NCBI RefSeq assembly: GCF_002968015.1 | Contig: NZ_PUIP01000002.1 | Span: 310,001 to 374,000 of the forward strand | Source: Massilia phosphatilytica | Lineage (GTDB): Bacteria > Pseudomonadota > Gammaproteobacteria > Burkholderiales > Burkholderiaceae_D | DNA length: 64,000 nucleotides | Direction: 5' to 3' | Shown here: in pieces, positions 52,622 through 62,380 of the stretch | Layout of the letters: each line of letters opens with the position of its first letter | Numbering within the stretch: the first letter of the stretch is position 1 | Notes under the pieces: generated by a model | What the model was told of the DNA's origin: nothing | The model's input: only the letters and a program-made list of their open reading frames with translations | Database searches by the model: none | Translations under genes and position numbers: made by a program

Positions 52622-53455
52622 GTGAGCGCAACGACCATCGAATTCGGGCAATTGCCCGCCCTGCAACTTCGCGCGCCGGATGGCGCCGAGGCCACCATCA
52701 CGTTGTACGGCGCCCACCTCGTGTCGTGGAAAGCCGTCACCACGGCCGGCGGGCCCGCCCAGGAACGCCTGTTCCTGAGCAGCCTGTCCGCGCTGGACGG
52801 CCAGAAGGCGATCCGCGGCGGCGTCCCTGTCATCTTTCCCCAGTTCGCCGAACGCGGCAACGGCATGCGCCACGGCTTCGCGCGCGTCTCGACCTGGCGC
52901 GTCGTCGACCAGGGCGAACAGGATGGTGCCGCGTTCGCCGTGCTGGCACTGACCGCCGCCGACTTGCCGCAACAGGTGGCGGCCGCGTGGCCCTACGCGT
53001 TCGAACTGCTGCTGCGCGTGGCCGTGCAGGGCGCGCAACTGGACATGTCGCTCGACGTGCGCAACACGGGCACGCAGGCATTCCCCTTCGCCGCCGCGCT
53101 GCACACGTACCACCTTGTCGAGGACGTGGAAGCCGTGCGGATCGACGGCGTGCAGGCGGAGACGCTCGCCATTACCGACAAGCTCGACCAGGTGTTCGAA
53201 CGCATCGCGGGCGCGCTCACGTTCGACACGGGCGCGGACAAGGTAACCCTCGAGCAGACGGGCTTCGACGATGCCGTCGTGTGGAACCCGGGCGCGGCCG
53301 ACGCGGCGGCGTTGTCCGACATGGAAGACGAGGAATACCGCCGCTTCGTCTGCATCGAACCTGCCCTGCTGGGGGATGCGGCCGCCCGACCGCAGCAACT
53401 GGAGCCGGGCGGGACTTGGCGCGGGACGTATCGGGCCGTGGTCCAGGCAGGATGA
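52622..53455 (+). CDS. Aldose-1-epimerase-like (YeaD, D-hexose-6-phosphate mutarotase)
   Basis: The likely start is GTG 52622 (encoding MSATTIEFGQLPALQLRAPD) with GAGGAGG upstream, giving 277 residues; the frame extends to 52586 through the hairpin after amiC. Motifs: VSWKAV, QERLFLSSLSALDGQKAIRG, GVPVIFPQFAERGNGMRHGF, ALHTYHLVEDVEAVRIDGVQ and WNPGAADAAALSDMEDEEYR with CIEPALLG. It is of the YeaD class, which interconverts alpha and beta anomers of glucose 6-phosphate. A terminator hairpin follows (53462-53482). Confidence 0.9.
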   Translation: MSATTIEFGQLPALQLRAPDGAEATITLYGAHLVSWKAVTTAGGPAQERLFLSSLSALDGQKAIRGGVPVIFPQFAERGNGMRHGFARVSTWRVVDQGEQDGAAFAVLALTAADLPQQVAAAWPYAFELLLRVAVQGAQLDMSLDVRNTGTQAFPFAAALHTYHLVEDVEAVRIDGVQAETLAITDKLDQVFERIAGALTFDTGADKVTLEQTGFDDAVVWNPGAADAAALSDMEDEEYRRFVCIEPALLGDAAARPQQLEPGGTWRGTYRAVVQAG

Positions 53456-53461
53456 ACAACG

Positions 53462-53482
53462 ACGCCGGCGCTTGCCGGCGTT
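53462..53482 (+). terminator. Terminator after mutarotase gene
   Basis: ACGCCGGC at 53462 pairs with GCCGGCGT around a 4-base loop, then TTTCATTTTG. Confidence 0.7.
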
Positions 53483-53560
53483 TCATTTTGTAGCAAAAAA
53501 TGAACCGTGCACCTCTCCACGCGGCCTAAACTACAGGCTACAGGCATGGGAGGACACGCA

Positions 53561-53788
53561 ATGAACACATTGATAAAACGGCTGGCACTCGTGCTGGCGG
53601 CGGGATCCGCCCTGTCGGGCTGCGCCGTGTATGCGCCGCCTTACGCGGGCTACGACGCGCCCTATTCCCCGTATGGCTACGGCCCCGCGTATGTCGGGCC
53701 GCCCGTCTCGCTCGACTTCAGCTATCACGAGTACGATCGTGGCGGGCGCGGCTGGCATGGACACCGCGGCGGCCGCCGCTGGCGTTGA
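53561..53788 (+). CDS. Small Gly/Tyr-rich lipoprotein
   Basis: From ATG 53561 (MNTLIKRLALVLAAGSALSG with Cys right after) the protein has 75 residues: a lipoprotein signal (LSGC lipobox), a Tyr/Pro-rich segment (YAPPYAGYDAPYSPYGYGPA) and an Arg/Gly/His-rich tail. GGGAGGA lies just upstream of the ATG. Such short lipoproteins are common in Oxalobacteraceae and have no known function. It is convergent with the carbonic anhydrase gene. Confidence 0.7.
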   Translation: MNTLIKRLALVLAAGSALSGCAVYAPPYAGYDAPYSPYGYGPAYVGPPVSLDFSYHEYDRGGRGWHGHRGGRRWR

Positions 53789-53800
53789 GCCTGCGACCGC

Positions 53801-54871
53801 TCAGTTCGATTCCTTGACCATGCGTCCCGCGGTCGGCTGGACCGGCCGCGCGTTCAGCGGATACAGGCGCGAGAACAGGGCCATCTGCGCCGGCGATGCC
53901 TGCATCGGCTGCTTGAACACCATCCACAGCACACCCTCCGTGCACGGCGGTTCCGTCAGCGAGCCCATGTACGTGAAATAGTCGCGCCGCTCCGGCAGCG
54001 CGTCGGTCGGGTCGAGCACGATCGATGGCGCCACGGTGTCGAATTTTTCCAGCGGCAGATTGTCCCAGATCGTTTGCATCAGACGGTGCGGCTGGCCGCG
54101 CTCCAACAGCACGGCGACGATCGCGATCTTGCCTTCGGCGCTCTTGTGCACAAGGTGGATCACCATTTCCGTGCCCTTGCCGTTGATCTTTTCCTCCGAC
54201 GGACGGTGGAAATGGAATTCCTGCAACTCATACACCGTGTTGCCGACCGTGATGAAATTGCCGCCGCCCACAGTCACCTGGATCGTGTGGCCGTTGTTGA
54301 CCTCACTGAACGACGACGGGTGGTAGTCGAAGCTGATCTGTTCCAGATTGACCTTGATGCCGTCGCGCAGGTCGATCGGCGACTGGCGGTTGCCGGTGCC
54401 GCACTTGGCCCAGTCGGCATTGATCTTCGACCAGTTGGCCGGGCCCGACTCGCCTTCGTACGACCACACGGTGCCGTGCTTCGGCGCGGCGGCGATGGCG
54501 GCGGCCGCGGCGGCGGCCTGCTCGTCCTGCCTGCGTTTCGCATCGGCGAGTTTTTTCGCGCGCGCGGCGGCCGTTGCGCGGGCCTGCTGGCGCTCGCGCA
54601 GCGCGGCCAGGCGCTGGGCGATCTTGGCCGACAGCTCGACCTCGGCATCTTCCTCGCTAGCCGCAGTGGCGCTCACGGCCGGTTCGGCTTTCGGTTCGGC
54701 TTTCTTTTCCGCGGGCTCGGCCTTTTTCGTCGTCGCGGACGGCACCATGGCCGATGCCGGCCGGGACACGGAAGCCGCCAGCCTGGCGGCTGCTGCGGCG
54801 GCGGGCTCGTTCGCGGCGCTCGCGCTCAGGGCGACGCAGCTGCAAGCGAACAGGGCGATCAGGTTACGCAT
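53801..54871 (-). CDS. Alpha-type carbonic anhydrase with long linker
   Basis: The 356-residue protein has a signal peptide (LIALFACSCVALSASA) and then an unusually long Ala/Lys/Glu-rich, partly coiled-coil region (about 22-130). The alpha-CA domain follows: TVWSYEGESGPANWSKINAD, QSPIDLRDGI, then zinc His residues in LQEFHFHRPSEEK and EMVIHLVHKS, plus the PCTEGVLWMVFKQPMQASPA end motif. It hydrates CO2 in the periplasm. The 110-residue charged extension is longer than usual and might anchor it to the cell wall or to DNA-like polymers; that is inference. Confidence 0.92.
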   Translation of the reverse strand: MRNLIALFACSCVALSASAANEPAAAAAARLAASVSRPASAMVPSATTKKAEPAEKKAEPKAEPAVSATAASEEDAEVELSAKIAQRLAALRERQQARATAAARAKKLADAKRRQDEQAAAAAAAIAAAPKHGTVWSYEGESGPANWSKINADWAKCGTGNRQSPIDLRDGIKVNLEQISFDYHPSSFSEVNNGHTIQVTVGGGNFITVGNTVYELQEFHFHRPSEEKINGKGTEMVIHLVHKSAEGKIAIVAVLLERGQPHRLMQTIWDNLPLEKFDTVAPSIVLDPTDALPERRDYFTYMGSLTEPPCTEGVLWMVFKQPMQASPAQMALFSRLYPLNARPVQPTAGRMVKESN

Positions 54872-54971
54872 GGGAATCCAGTAGTATTGCTCTCCCGTAC
54901 GTTATCGGCGTGACCGACAGTAAACTTGAGCCTGGGGAACAATTCCCTGCATCAATAGCGGCCGTAAACAA

Positions 54972-54997
54972 AAAACGCGCCGTCATGCGGCGCGTTT
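54972..54997. terminator. Hairpin terminator between CA and DedA genes
   Basis: AAACGCGCCG pairs with CGGCGCGTTT around TCATG, with A-rich and T-rich flanks. It terminates the minus-strand DedA transcript before the carbonic anhydrase gene. Confidence 0.7.
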
Positions 54998-55018
54998 CAT
55001 GTGATCACAATGGCAGGA

Positions 55019-55663
55019 TCAGCGGCTCATCATGCGCCGTCCAACCTTGTACAGGCCACCCAGCGCCAGCGGCACGACGGCCGCGCCGACACCGACCAGC
55101 ACGATGACCGTCAGGTGATCGCGGACCACGGGGATATTGCCGAAGAAGTAACCGCCGGTCACCAGGCTGACCACCCAGGCCACGGCCCCCGTGACGTTGT
55201 ACATCTGGAAGCGGGTATGGGTCATGTCCGAGATGCCCGCGACGAACGGCGCGAACGTGCGCACGACGGGCACGAAGCGGGCCAGGATGATCGTCTTGCC
55301 GCCATGGCGTTCGAAGAATTCGTGGGTGCGGTGCAGCGCATCCTTGTTCAGCCAGCGGTAATCGTGCGTGAACACACGATGCCCGATCGCCCCGCCGATG
55401 TAGTAATTGAGGGTATTGCCCGTCACCGCCGCGATGATCAACAGGATCGTCAGCAACGCATAACTCATCTCGCCGGTGGCGCAGAAGGCGCCGGCAATGA
55501 ACAGCAGGGTGTCGCCGGGGAAGAAGAACAGAACCACGAGGCCGGTTTCGCAGAACACGATGGCGAACAGCACGGCATACACATACACCCCGTATTGCGC
55601 CAGCAATGTGCCCAGGGTTTTATCGACATGCAGGATCATGTCGATGAATTGCATCAGATCCAT
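55019..55663 (-). CDS. DedA-family membrane protein
   Basis: The 214-residue integral membrane protein has the DedA/SNARE-associated signature: a re-entrant ETGLVVLFFFPGDTLLFIAG, GNTLNYYIGGAIGHRVFT and the helical FFERHGGKTIILARFVPVVR followed by TFAPFVAGISDMTHTRFQMY. Members act as flippase-like proteins for undecaprenyl phosphate or phospholipids and support membrane homeostasis. It is a single gene with its own terminator. Confidence 0.92.
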   Translation of the reverse strand: MDLMQFIDMILHVDKTLGTLLAQYGVYVYAVLFAIVFCETGLVVLFFFPGDTLLFIAGAFCATGEMSYALLTILLIIAAVTGNTLNYYIGGAIGHRVFTHDYRWLNKDALHRTHEFFERHGGKTIILARFVPVVRTFAPFVAGISDMTHTRFQMYNVTGAVAWVVSLVTGGYFFGNIPVVRDHLTVIVLVGVGAAVVPLALGGLYKVGRRMMSR

Positions 55664-55848
55664 AATTTTCCTAAATGGTAGCGCCGAATCATACCATCAG
55701 TCCGCCCATGAATATGGCTGCCGGCTCATCTTGGCCGCGAATTTTCTTGATTGGCAAACCGTTTCATTTTCATTATTTTCCATATTACAATCGTCATCAC
55801 ACCACCCAATAACCCGGTCCGCCACAAGCGGTCAAGGAGACGAGATTG

Positions 55849-56763
55849 ATGGCTTATCCGACCCTCCGGCGCACGATCCTCGTCGCCGCCTGCGCCCTCT
55901 TCGCGACAACTACCGGCGCGAAGGAACTCCCGCCGAAGCCCAGTGTCGCCGACATCGTCAAGGCGTCGACACCGTCCGACTGGCGCCCGCTCGATCCGGA
56001 CAACACGCTGTACATGGAGCTGCCGTTCGGCCGCGTCGTCATCGAACTGGCCCCGACCTTCGCACCGAACCACGTGAAGAACATCAAGGCCCTCGTGCGC
56101 GAGCATTATTTCGACGGGCTGGCCATCGTGCGCGTGCAGGACAACTGGGTCGTGCAATGGGCCGATCCGAACGAGGACAACGACAAGGTCCGTCCGATCA
56201 AAGGTGCGCAGAAGACGCTGAAGGCCGAGTTCACCGTCCCCCTCAAGAACGACACGCATTTCACGCGCATGAAGGACGCCGACGGCTACGCGCCGCAGGT
56301 CGGCCACTCGAACGGTTTCCCGGTCGGCCGCGATCCGAAGACAGGCGAGACCTGGCTGGCGCACTGCTACGGCATGGTCGGCGTGGGCCGCGACAACGAT
56401 GCCGACAGCGGCGGCGGCACGGCGCTGTACGCCGTCATCGGCCCGGCCCGCCACCTCGACCGCAACATCACGGTGGTCGGCCGCGTGATCTCCGGCATGC
56501 CGCAACTGGCCGCCCTGCCGCGCGGCCCGGCACCGATGGGCTTCTACGACAAGCCGGAGATGAACGTGCCGATCACGGCGATCAAGGTGGCGGCCGACGT
56601 CCCGGCGGACCAGCGCAGCCGCTTCGAAGTGATGCGCACCGACAGCGCCACCTACCAAAGCGTCCTCGACGCCCAGCGCAACCGCGGCGGGCCGTGGACC
56701 AAGGTCGCGGCCGGTCATCTGGACCTGTGCGCGGCGCCGATTCCCGTGCGGGAGCAAAAATAG
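55849..56763 (+). CDS. Periplasmic cyclophilin-type peptidylprolyl isomerase
   Basis: The start is ATG 55849 (preceded in frame by TTG) and gives 304 residues. A signal peptide ([19 protein letters not shown]) is followed by a cyclophilin domain: [20 protein letters not shown], the catalytic region [20 protein letters not shown], and [20 protein letters not shown] with [14 protein letters not shown]. It lacks the usual FHR of cyclophilin A (here IVRVQ), which is common among large bacterial periplasmic versions. It is expected to assist folding of exported proteins. Confidence 0.88.
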   Translation: MAYPTLRRTILVAACALFATTTGAKELPPKPSVADIVKASTPSDWRPLDPDNTLYMELPFGRVVIELAPTFAPNHVKNIKALVREHYFDGLAIVRVQDNWVVQWADPNEDNDKVRPIKGAQKTLKAEFTVPLKNDTHFTRMKDADGYAPQVGHSNGFPVGRDPKTGETWLAHCYGMVGVGRDNDADSGGGTALYAVIGPARHLDRNITVVGRVISGMPQLAALPRGPAPMGFYDKPEMNVPITAIKVAADVPADQRSRFEVMRTDSATYQSVLDAQRNRGGPWTKVAAGHLDLCAAPIPVREQK

Positions 56764-56781
56764 CCTTAGGGAAATTAACTA

Positions 56782-56868
56782 GAACCGGGGTCAGACTCCG
56801 TTTTTTGGCAACTTCTTTAAAGACATTTTGTCAATCAATGTTCTCAAATCGGGGTCTGACCCCGGTTT
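56782..56868. repeat. GGGGTCTGACCCC palindrome pair
   Basis: ACCGGGGTCAGACTCCGTTTT at about 56784-56803 and the perfect ATCGGGGTCTGACCCCGG at about 56848-56865 flank a 45-bp AT-rich spacer. They belong to the same repeat family as the cluster at 36158-36430. Located between the cyclophilin stop and mutL, they could also terminate transcription. Confidence 0.6.
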
Positions 56869-56922
56869 GGGAAAAATCAAACAGCACCGGTTTCGGGGCT
56901 TGCCGCGAGCTATAATTTACGG

Positions 56923-58890
56923 ATGAACGCCCCGGCCCCCACCCACCGCCCCATCCAGCAGCTTCCCGACCAGCTCATCTCGCAGATCGCCGCCGGCGAG
57001 GTCGTCGAGCGGCCGTCGGCCGTGGTGAAGGAGCTCCTGGAAAACGCGCTCGACGCCGGCGCCACGCAGGTCACGGTCCGGCTCGAGGAAGGCGGCGTCA
57101 AGCGCATCGCCATCACCGACAACGGCCGCGGCATCCCGCCCGAGGAGATGCCGCTCGCGCTGGCGCGCCATGCGACGTCGAAGATCGCGTCGCTGACCGA
57201 CCTCGAGAACGTGAACACGCTCGGCTTCCGCGGCGAGGCGCTCGCGTCGATCGCGTCCGTCGCCGCCGTCAAGATCACGTCGCGCACGCAAGGCGCCGCG
57301 CACGCGTGGGAGATCGTCGGCTCGCACCAGGGCACGGTGTCGCCGTCGTCCGGTCCGTTCGGCACGACGATCGACGTGCAGGACCTGTATTTCAATACGC
57401 CCGCGCGCCGCAAGTTCCTGAAGTCGGAACAGACGGAATACGGCCACTGCGCCGAGGTCGTGCGCCGCATCGCGCTGGCGCGGCCGGATGTGTCGTTCAG
57501 CCTGACGCACAACGGCCGCACGATCGACCACTGGAACACGAGCGAGGCGGCCAAGCGCAGCGCGCAAATCCTCGGCGGCGACTTCGCCGAAGCCCGCCTG
57601 CAGCTCGACGAGAGCGCCGGCCCGCTGCGCCTGCACGGCTACGTCGGCCTGCCGACGGCCTCGAAGGCGCGCGCCGACAGCCAGTACTTTTATGTCAACG
57701 GCCGCTTCGTGCGCGACAAGCTGCTCGTTCACGCAGTCAAAGCCGCGTACGAGGACGTGCTGCACGGCGACCGCTTCCCGTCTTACGTGCTGGCGCTCGA
57801 ACTCGACCCGGCGATGGTCGACGTGAATGTGCACCCGTCGAAGATCGAAGTGCGCTTCCGCGACAGCCGCGCCGTCCACCAGTTCGTGTTCCACGCCGTG
57901 CAGCGCGCGCTCGCGCAGACGTCGGCCACGGCGCACGGCAGCGCGCCCGCGCCCGTGAGTGCGGCCGAGATCACGCCGTCGTCCACATCGCTGGGCGACA
58001 CGGCCTGGCGCCGTCCGCACGAGCAGACGTCGTTCGGGTCGCAGCTGGCGTCGCCCGCGTGGACCTCGGGATCGTCCGGCACGGGGGGCGGTGGCGGTGG
58101 CTCGCGCACCTCGTCGACGTTCTCGCCCTCCCCGTTCCCGCCCGGCAGCCGCTGGGATGCGCCGACGGGCGCCGGCGTCCCGCAACGCACCGCGGACTAT
58201 GGCGCGCTGTTCACCGGCGCGCCGAAAACGGCGCAGCCGCTGGACGTGCAGGAAGGACCGCTGCCGGAAACGACGAAGCCCGCCTCCGACGACGATTTCC
58301 CGCTCGGCTTCGCGCTGGCCCAGCTGCACGGCATCTACGTGCTGGCGCAGAACCGCAAGGGCCTCGTCCTCGTCGACATGCACGCCGCGCACGAACGCAT
58401 CCTGTACGAGCAGCTGAAGAACGCGCTCGATGCCCAGGCCGGCGGCGAGCAGATGCAGGTCCAGCAGATGCTGATCCCCGTGACCTTCTTCGCCGACGCC
58501 ATCGAAGTGGGCACCGCGCAGGAAGAACAGGAGACGCTGAAGGCTCTCGGCTTCGACATCGCGGCCGTGTCGCCGACGACGCTCGCCGTGCGCGCCGTGC
58601 CGACCCTCCTGAAGAACGCCGACGCGCAAACGCTCGCGCGCGATGTATTGCGCGACGTGCGCGAATTCGGCGGCTCGCGCGTGCTGATCGAGCGCCGCAA
58701 CGAACTGCTCGGCACCCTCGCCTGCCACACGGCGGTGCGCGCGAACCGCATCCTCACGCAGCCCGAGATGAACGCCCTGCTGCGCCAAATGGAAGCGACG
58801 GAACGCGCCGACCAGTGCAACCACGGCCGCCCGACCTGGGTCCAACTCGAAATCGCCGCCCTGGATAAACTGTTCCTGCGCGGCCAGTAA
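56923..58890 (+). CDS. mutL: DNA mismatch repair protein MutL
   Basis: The 655-residue protein has a GHKL ATPase domain ([54 protein letters not shown]), the transducer domain ([36 protein letters not shown]), a flexible Pro/Ser/Gly-rich linker (about 330-450) and a C-terminal dimerisation domain ([31 protein letters not shown]). The C-terminus has a [10 protein letters not shown] segment but not the DQHAxxERxxYE endonuclease motif in full (it has [14 protein letters not shown]). It matches mismatch to strand cleavage with MutS. miaA follows after 8 bp, as in E. coli. Confidence 0.96.
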   Translation: MNAPAPTHRPIQQLPDQLISQIAAGEVVERPSAVVKELLENALDAGATQVTVRLEEGGVKRIAITDNGRGIPPEEMPLALARHATSKIASLTDLENVNTLGFRGEALASIASVAAVKITSRTQGAAHAWEIVGSHQGTVSPSSGPFGTTIDVQDLYFNTPARRKFLKSEQTEYGHCAEVVRRIALARPDVSFSLTHNGRTIDHWNTSEAAKRSAQILGGDFAEARLQLDESAGPLRLHGYVGLPTASKARADSQYFYVNGRFVRDKLLVHAVKAAYEDVLHGDRFPSYVLALELDPAMVDVNVHPSKIEVRFRDSRAVHQFVFHAVQRALAQTSATAHGSAPAPVSAAEITPSSTSLGDTAWRRPHEQTSFGSQLASPAWTSGSSGTGGGGGGSRTSSTFSPSPFPPGSRWDAPTGAGVPQRTADYGALFTGAPKTAQPLDVQEGPLPETTKPASDDDFPLGFALAQLHGIYVLAQNRKGLVLVDMHAAHERILYEQLKNALDAQAGGEQMQVQQMLIPVTFFADAIEVGTAQEEQETLKALGFDIAAVSPTTLAVRAVPTLLKNADAQTLARDVLRDVREFGGSRVLIERRNELLGTLACHTAVRANRILTQPEMNALLRQMEATERADQCNHGRPTWVQLEIAALDKLFLRGQ

Positions 58891-58898
58891 AGAATCAC

Positions 58899-59852
58899 AT
58901 GACATCGCAACACAAACCGCTGGCCGTGGCCATCATGGGCCCGACCGCGTCCGGCAAGACGGCGGCCGCGCTCACCATCGCCCAGGAGATTCCCGTCGAG
59001 ATCATCTCGGTCGACTCCGCCCTCGTCTACCGCGGCATGGACATCGGCACCGCGAAACCGTCGGCCGAGGAACTGGCGAGCGCGCCCCATCACTTGATCG
59101 ATATTCTCGACCCGCTCGACGCCTATTCCGTCGCGCAGTTTCGCGAAGACGCGATCCGTCTCGTGGCCGAGATCCAGGCGCGCGGCCGCCTGCCGCTGCT
59201 CGTCGGCGGCACGATGATGTACTTTAAAGGGCTCAACGACGGCCTCGATGACCTGCCCACCGCCGACGCCGACGTGCGCGCGCGCATCGACGCGGAAGCG
59301 GCGCGCATCGGCTGGCCCGGCATGCACGCGAAGCTGCGTGAAGTCGACCCGGTCACCGCGGACCGCCTCGCGCCGAACGACGCCCAGCGCATCAACCGCG
59401 CGCTGGAGATCCACGAATTGTCGGGCAAGCCGATGTCCGCGCTGCTCGCGCGCCGCGAGAAGCCGGAACTGCCGTTCGACCTCGTGCCGTTCGCGCTGGA
59501 ACCATCCGACCGCGCCGTGCTGCACGAGCGCATCGCGCTGCGCTTCGACCAGATGCTGGGCAAGCGCGACGACACGGGCATCGTGGCCGAGGTCGCGGGC
59601 CTGCGCGCGCGCGGCGACCTGCATCCGAACCTGCCGTCGATGCGCTGCGTCGGCTACCGCCAGGCGTGGGAATACCTCGACGGCACGATCGACCGCGCCC
59701 AGTTGCGCGAGACGGGCATCGTCGCCACGCGCCAGTTGGCCAAGCGCCAGCTGACGTGGTTGCGCTCCATGCCGCAGCGGATCGTGATCGATTGCCTGGG
59801 ACCGGATCCGGCGCGGCAGATGCTTGACCATTTGGCCACGTTGCGAACGTGA
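58899..59852 (+). CDS. miaA: tRNA dimethylallyltransferase MiaA
   Basis: The 317-residue protein transfers a dimethylallyl group to N6 of A37 in tRNAs reading codons that start with U. Motifs: P-loop [15 protein letters not shown], the catalytic [17 protein letters not shown], the [59 protein letters not shown] and the C-terminal [33 protein letters not shown]. It forms an operon with mutL. Confidence 0.96.
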   Translation: MTSQHKPLAVAIMGPTASGKTAAALTIAQEIPVEIISVDSALVYRGMDIGTAKPSAEELASAPHHLIDILDPLDAYSVAQFREDAIRLVAEIQARGRLPLLVGGTMMYFKGLNDGLDDLPTADADVRARIDAEAARIGWPGMHAKLREVDPVTADRLAPNDAQRINRALEIHELSGKPMSALLARREKPELPFDLVPFALEPSDRAVLHERIALRFDQMLGKRDDTGIVAEVAGLRARGDLHPNLPSMRCVGYRQAWEYLDGTIDRAQLRETGIVATRQLAKRQLTWLRSMPQRIVIDCLGPDPARQMLDHLATLRT

Positions 59853-59938
59853 GACGATTCGTGTGAGGCTGGACAGGGTGATCCGGAGGGGGTAGCCTTG
59901 ACACTTCCGGGGCCAAACGGCATAATGCACCCCGTTCT

Positions 59939-60015
59939 GGTGATATAGCTCAGTTGGTTAGAGCATAGCATTCATAATGCTAGGGTCGGTGGTTCAAGTC
60001 CACCTATCACCACCA
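59939..60015 (+). tRNA. tRNA-Met (CAT), copy 1
   Basis: The 77-base cloverleaf has acceptor GGTGATA/TATCACC, D-arm GCTC/GAGC with loop AGTTGGTTA, anticodon arm TAGCA-TTCATAA-TGCTA (anticodon CAT), T-arm GGTGG-TTCAAGT-CCACC and an encoded ACCA. A fully paired first acceptor base pair (G-C) distinguishes it from initiator tRNA, which has a mismatch there, so it is an elongator Met tRNA. Confidence 0.93.
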
Positions 60016-60080
60016 AGGATTCAAGCGACATGGCTTGGCACTCAAGGCTGAGCCATTTTGTTTTAACACTGTTACAAGCT

Positions 60081-60157
60081 GGTGATATAGCTCAGTTGGT
60101 TAGAGCATAGCATTCATAATGCTAGGGTCGGTGGTTCAAGTCCACCTATCACCACCA
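60081..60157 (+). tRNA. tRNA-Met (CAT), copy 2
   Basis: Identical in sequence to the copy at 59939-60015, 65 bp downstream. The two probably share one transcript, ended by the hairpin at about 60166-60198. Confidence 0.93.
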
Positions 60158-60165
60158 GATTCGGA

Positions 60166-60198
60166 AAGCCGTCGGTTCGCAAGAGCCGGCGGCTTTTT
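60166..60198 (+). terminator. Terminator after the tRNA-Met pair
   Basis: AAAGCCGTCGG pairs with CCGGCGGCTTT (one G-T/mismatch) around a loop containing GCAA, followed by TTTTT. Confidence 0.7.
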
Positions 60199-60221
60199 CC
60201 ATTTTCGGCCTGGTTTCTGCC

Positions 60222-61127
60222 TTATCCGGTATCGCCCAAATGCTCGACCAGGAAATCGATGAACGCCCTTGTGCGCGCCGCCTGGTTCTTGCGATCGAGG
60301 TAGTAGACGAACAGGTCGGCCGACGGCAATGTAAATTGCGGCAGCACGATGCGCAGGCGGCCGCTCTTGACGTATTTGGCGAGGTCCCATTCCGACCGGA
60401 TCAGGATACCGTGACCGTCCAGCGCCCAGCCCAGCACGATGTCGCCGTCGTTGCTCGACAGCGCGCCGTGCACCTTCACCACCTCGCTGTCCGCGCCCTC
60501 GTTGAAGCGCCAGATGCCGTACGCGTCATCGTTCTGGCGGTGCAGGATGCAGCGGTGGCGCGACAGATCCGCCAGCGTCTGCGGCACGCCGTGCTGCTGC
60601 AGGTAGCGCGGCGACGCGCACAGGAAGCGCCGGTTCGACAGCACGCGGCGCGCGGCCAGGCGTTTATCGGGCAGCGCGCCGAAGCGGATGGCGAGATCGT
60701 AGCCGCTTTCCACGAGATCGACGGGGCGGTCCGTCACGTCCAACTGCACCTCGACCTGCGGGTAGCGCTTGCAGAACGCCGAGACGACGGGCGCGATGGT
60801 CGTACGGCCGAACCCGAGGCTCGCATTCACGCGCAACAGGCCGCGCGGCGCGGCGCGGTTGCTCGCCACCGCATCCTCCATCTCGCGGATCGACGCCAGG
60901 ATGCGCGTCGCATGCGCGAGGTAGGTCTCGCCCTCGCTCGTCAGCGACAGCCGCCGCGTCGTGCGGTTCACGAGGCGGACGCCCAGCCGTGCCTCCATCT
61001 GCGCCAGGCGTTTCGTTGCGGCCGGCGGCGTGAGGTCGAGCGCGCGGGCCGCCGCGGCCAGCGAGCCGTGGCGCGCGACCAGCACGAAGAATTCCATTTC
61101 GGAAGCGCCGTCAGTATTCACCGTCAT
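60222..61127 (-). CDS. LysR-type transcriptional regulator
   Basis: The 301-residue protein has an N-terminal winged HTH (ASEMEFFVLVARHGSLAAAA, LDLTPPAATKRLAQMEARLG) and a LysR substrate-binding domain (LLRVNASLGFGRTTIAPVVS, VDLVESGYDLAIRFGALPDK). It is divergent from the tartrate-dehydratase-like gene, with an 86-bp gap holding a T-N11-A palindrome at 61138-61154. It probably activates that gene in response to its substrate or a related hydroxy acid. Confidence 0.93.
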   Translation of the reverse strand: MTVNTDGASEMEFFVLVARHGSLAAAARALDLTPPAATKRLAQMEARLGVRLVNRTTRRLSLTSEGETYLAHATRILASIREMEDAVASNRAAPRGLLRVNASLGFGRTTIAPVVSAFCKRYPQVEVQLDVTDRPVDLVESGYDLAIRFGALPDKRLAARRVLSNRRFLCASPRYLQQHGVPQTLADLSRHRCILHRQNDDAYGIWRFNEGADSEVVKVHGALSSNDGDIVLGWALDGHGILIRSEWDLAKYVKSGRLRIVLPQFTLPSADLFVYYLDRKNQAARTRAFIDFLVEHLGDTG

Positions 61128-61137
61128 TCAATAATCA

Positions 61138-61154
61138 ATTCACACCTGGCGAAT
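61138..61154. promoter_or_regulatory. LysR-type binding box
   Basis: ATTC-N9-GAAT is a T-N11-A palindrome in the gap between the divergent LysR regulator and the dehydratase gene, the usual location and form of a LysR operator. Confidence 0.55.
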
Positions 61155-61213
61155 TATAGGATCGCCCCGAGGACTTACCCTGCACGCTTGAACAACACAC
61201 CAGCGAGGCCGCC

Positions 61214-62380
61214 ATGAGAATCGTCGAGATCCGCGAACAGACACTGCCCATCAGCTCTCCCATCCGCAACGCCTATATCGACTTCAGCAAGATGACCCTG
61301 AGCCTCGTGGCCGTCATCACGGACGTCGTCCGCGACGGCAGGCCCGTCGTCGGTTACGGCGTCAATTCGAACGGCCGCTACGGCCAGGGCAAGTTAATGC
61401 GCGAGCGCTTCATTCCGCGCATCCTCGAGGCCGATCCGGCGACGCTGCTGGACGACATGGGCGCCAATCTCGATCCGCACCGGATCTGGGATGCGATGTT
61501 CACCAACGAAAAGCCGGGTGGCCATGGCGAGCGCTCGGTCGCCATCGGCACCATCGACATGGCCGTGTGGGACGCTGTCGCGAAGATCGCGGACAAGCCG
61601 CTGTTCCAGTTGCTGGCCGACCGCTACGGCGACGGCCGCCCGCACCGCAACGTGTTCGTGTACGCGGCCGGCGGCTACTACTACCCCGGCAAGGACCTGG
61701 AGAAGCTGAAGGACGAGATGCGCGCCTACATCGAGCGCGGCTACAACGTCGTCAAGATGAAGATCGGCGGCGCTCCGCTCGATGACGACCTGCGCCGCAT
61801 CGACGCCGTGCTGTCCGTCCTGAAGGATGGGCAGAAGCTGGCCGTGGACGCGAACGGCCGCTTCGACCTCGACACCGCGATCGCGTATGCCAAGGCACTG
61901 TCACACTACGACCTGTTCTGGTACGAGGAAGCAGGCGACCCGCTCGACTTCGAACTGCAGGCCACCTTGCGCAACTTCTACGACAAACCGATGGCGACGG
62001 GCGAGAACCTGTTTTCGATGCAGGACGCGCGCAACCTGGCCCGCTACGGCGGCATGCGTCCGGACCGCGACTGGCTGCAATTCGATTGCGCCCTCTCCTA
62101 CGGCCTCGTGGAGTACCTGCGCACGCTCGACATGCTGCACCAGCATGGCTGGTCGCGTACCCGCTGCATCCCGCACGGCGGCCACCAGATGTCACTGAAT
62201 ATCGCGGCCGGCCTGGGCCTGGGCGGCAATGAATCGTATCCGGACCTGTTCCAGCCGTTCGGCGGCTTTCCGGACGGCGTGCGCGTGGAGAATGGTTTCA
62301 TGACGATGCCGGACCTGCCGGGCATCGGGTTCGAAGGGAAGTCCGACCTGATCCGGGTGATGCGCGACCTGTCTGCTTAA
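61214..62380 (+). CDS. Enolase-superfamily dehydratase, D-tartrate dehydratase-like
   Basis: The 388-residue protein belongs to the mandelate racemase/muconate lactonising enzyme group. Metal ligands and acid/base residues are visible: the KxK catalytic lysine in VVKMKIGGAPLDDDLRRIDA (about residue 182-184), metal ligands in LAVDANGRFDLDTA, WYEEAGDPLDFELQATLRN and MATGENLFSMQDARNL, and the His in CIPHGGHQMSLNIAAGLGLG. The length and the RTRCIPHGGHQ region match D(-)-tartrate dehydratase (TarD). It likely converts D-tartrate to oxaloacetate; other sugar-acid substrates are possible. It is controlled by the divergent LysR regulator. Confidence 0.85.
   Translation: MRIVEIREQTLPISSPIRNAYIDFSKMTLSLVAVITDVVRDGRPVVGYGVNSNGRYGQGKLMRERFIPRILEADPATLLDDMGANLDPHRIWDAMFTNEKPGGHGERSVAIGTIDMAVWDAVAKIADKPLFQLLADRYGDGRPHRNVFVYAAGGYYYPGKDLEKLKDEMRAYIERGYNVVKMKIGGAPLDDDLRRIDAVLSVLKDGQKLAVDANGRFDLDTAIAYAKALSHYDLFWYEEAGDPLDFELQATLRNFYDKPMATGENLFSMQDARNLARYGGMRPDRDWLQFDCALSYGLVEYLRTLDMLHQHGWSRTRCIPHGGHQMSLNIAAGLGLGGNESYPDLFQPFGGFPDGVRVENGFMTMPDLPGIGFEGKSDLIRVMRDLSA

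Noticed and set aside
59939..60157. The tandem tRNA-Met genes as a second island attachment site
   Set aside because: Both copies are complete and identical, the flanks are core genes and no partial copy of them is found in the window.
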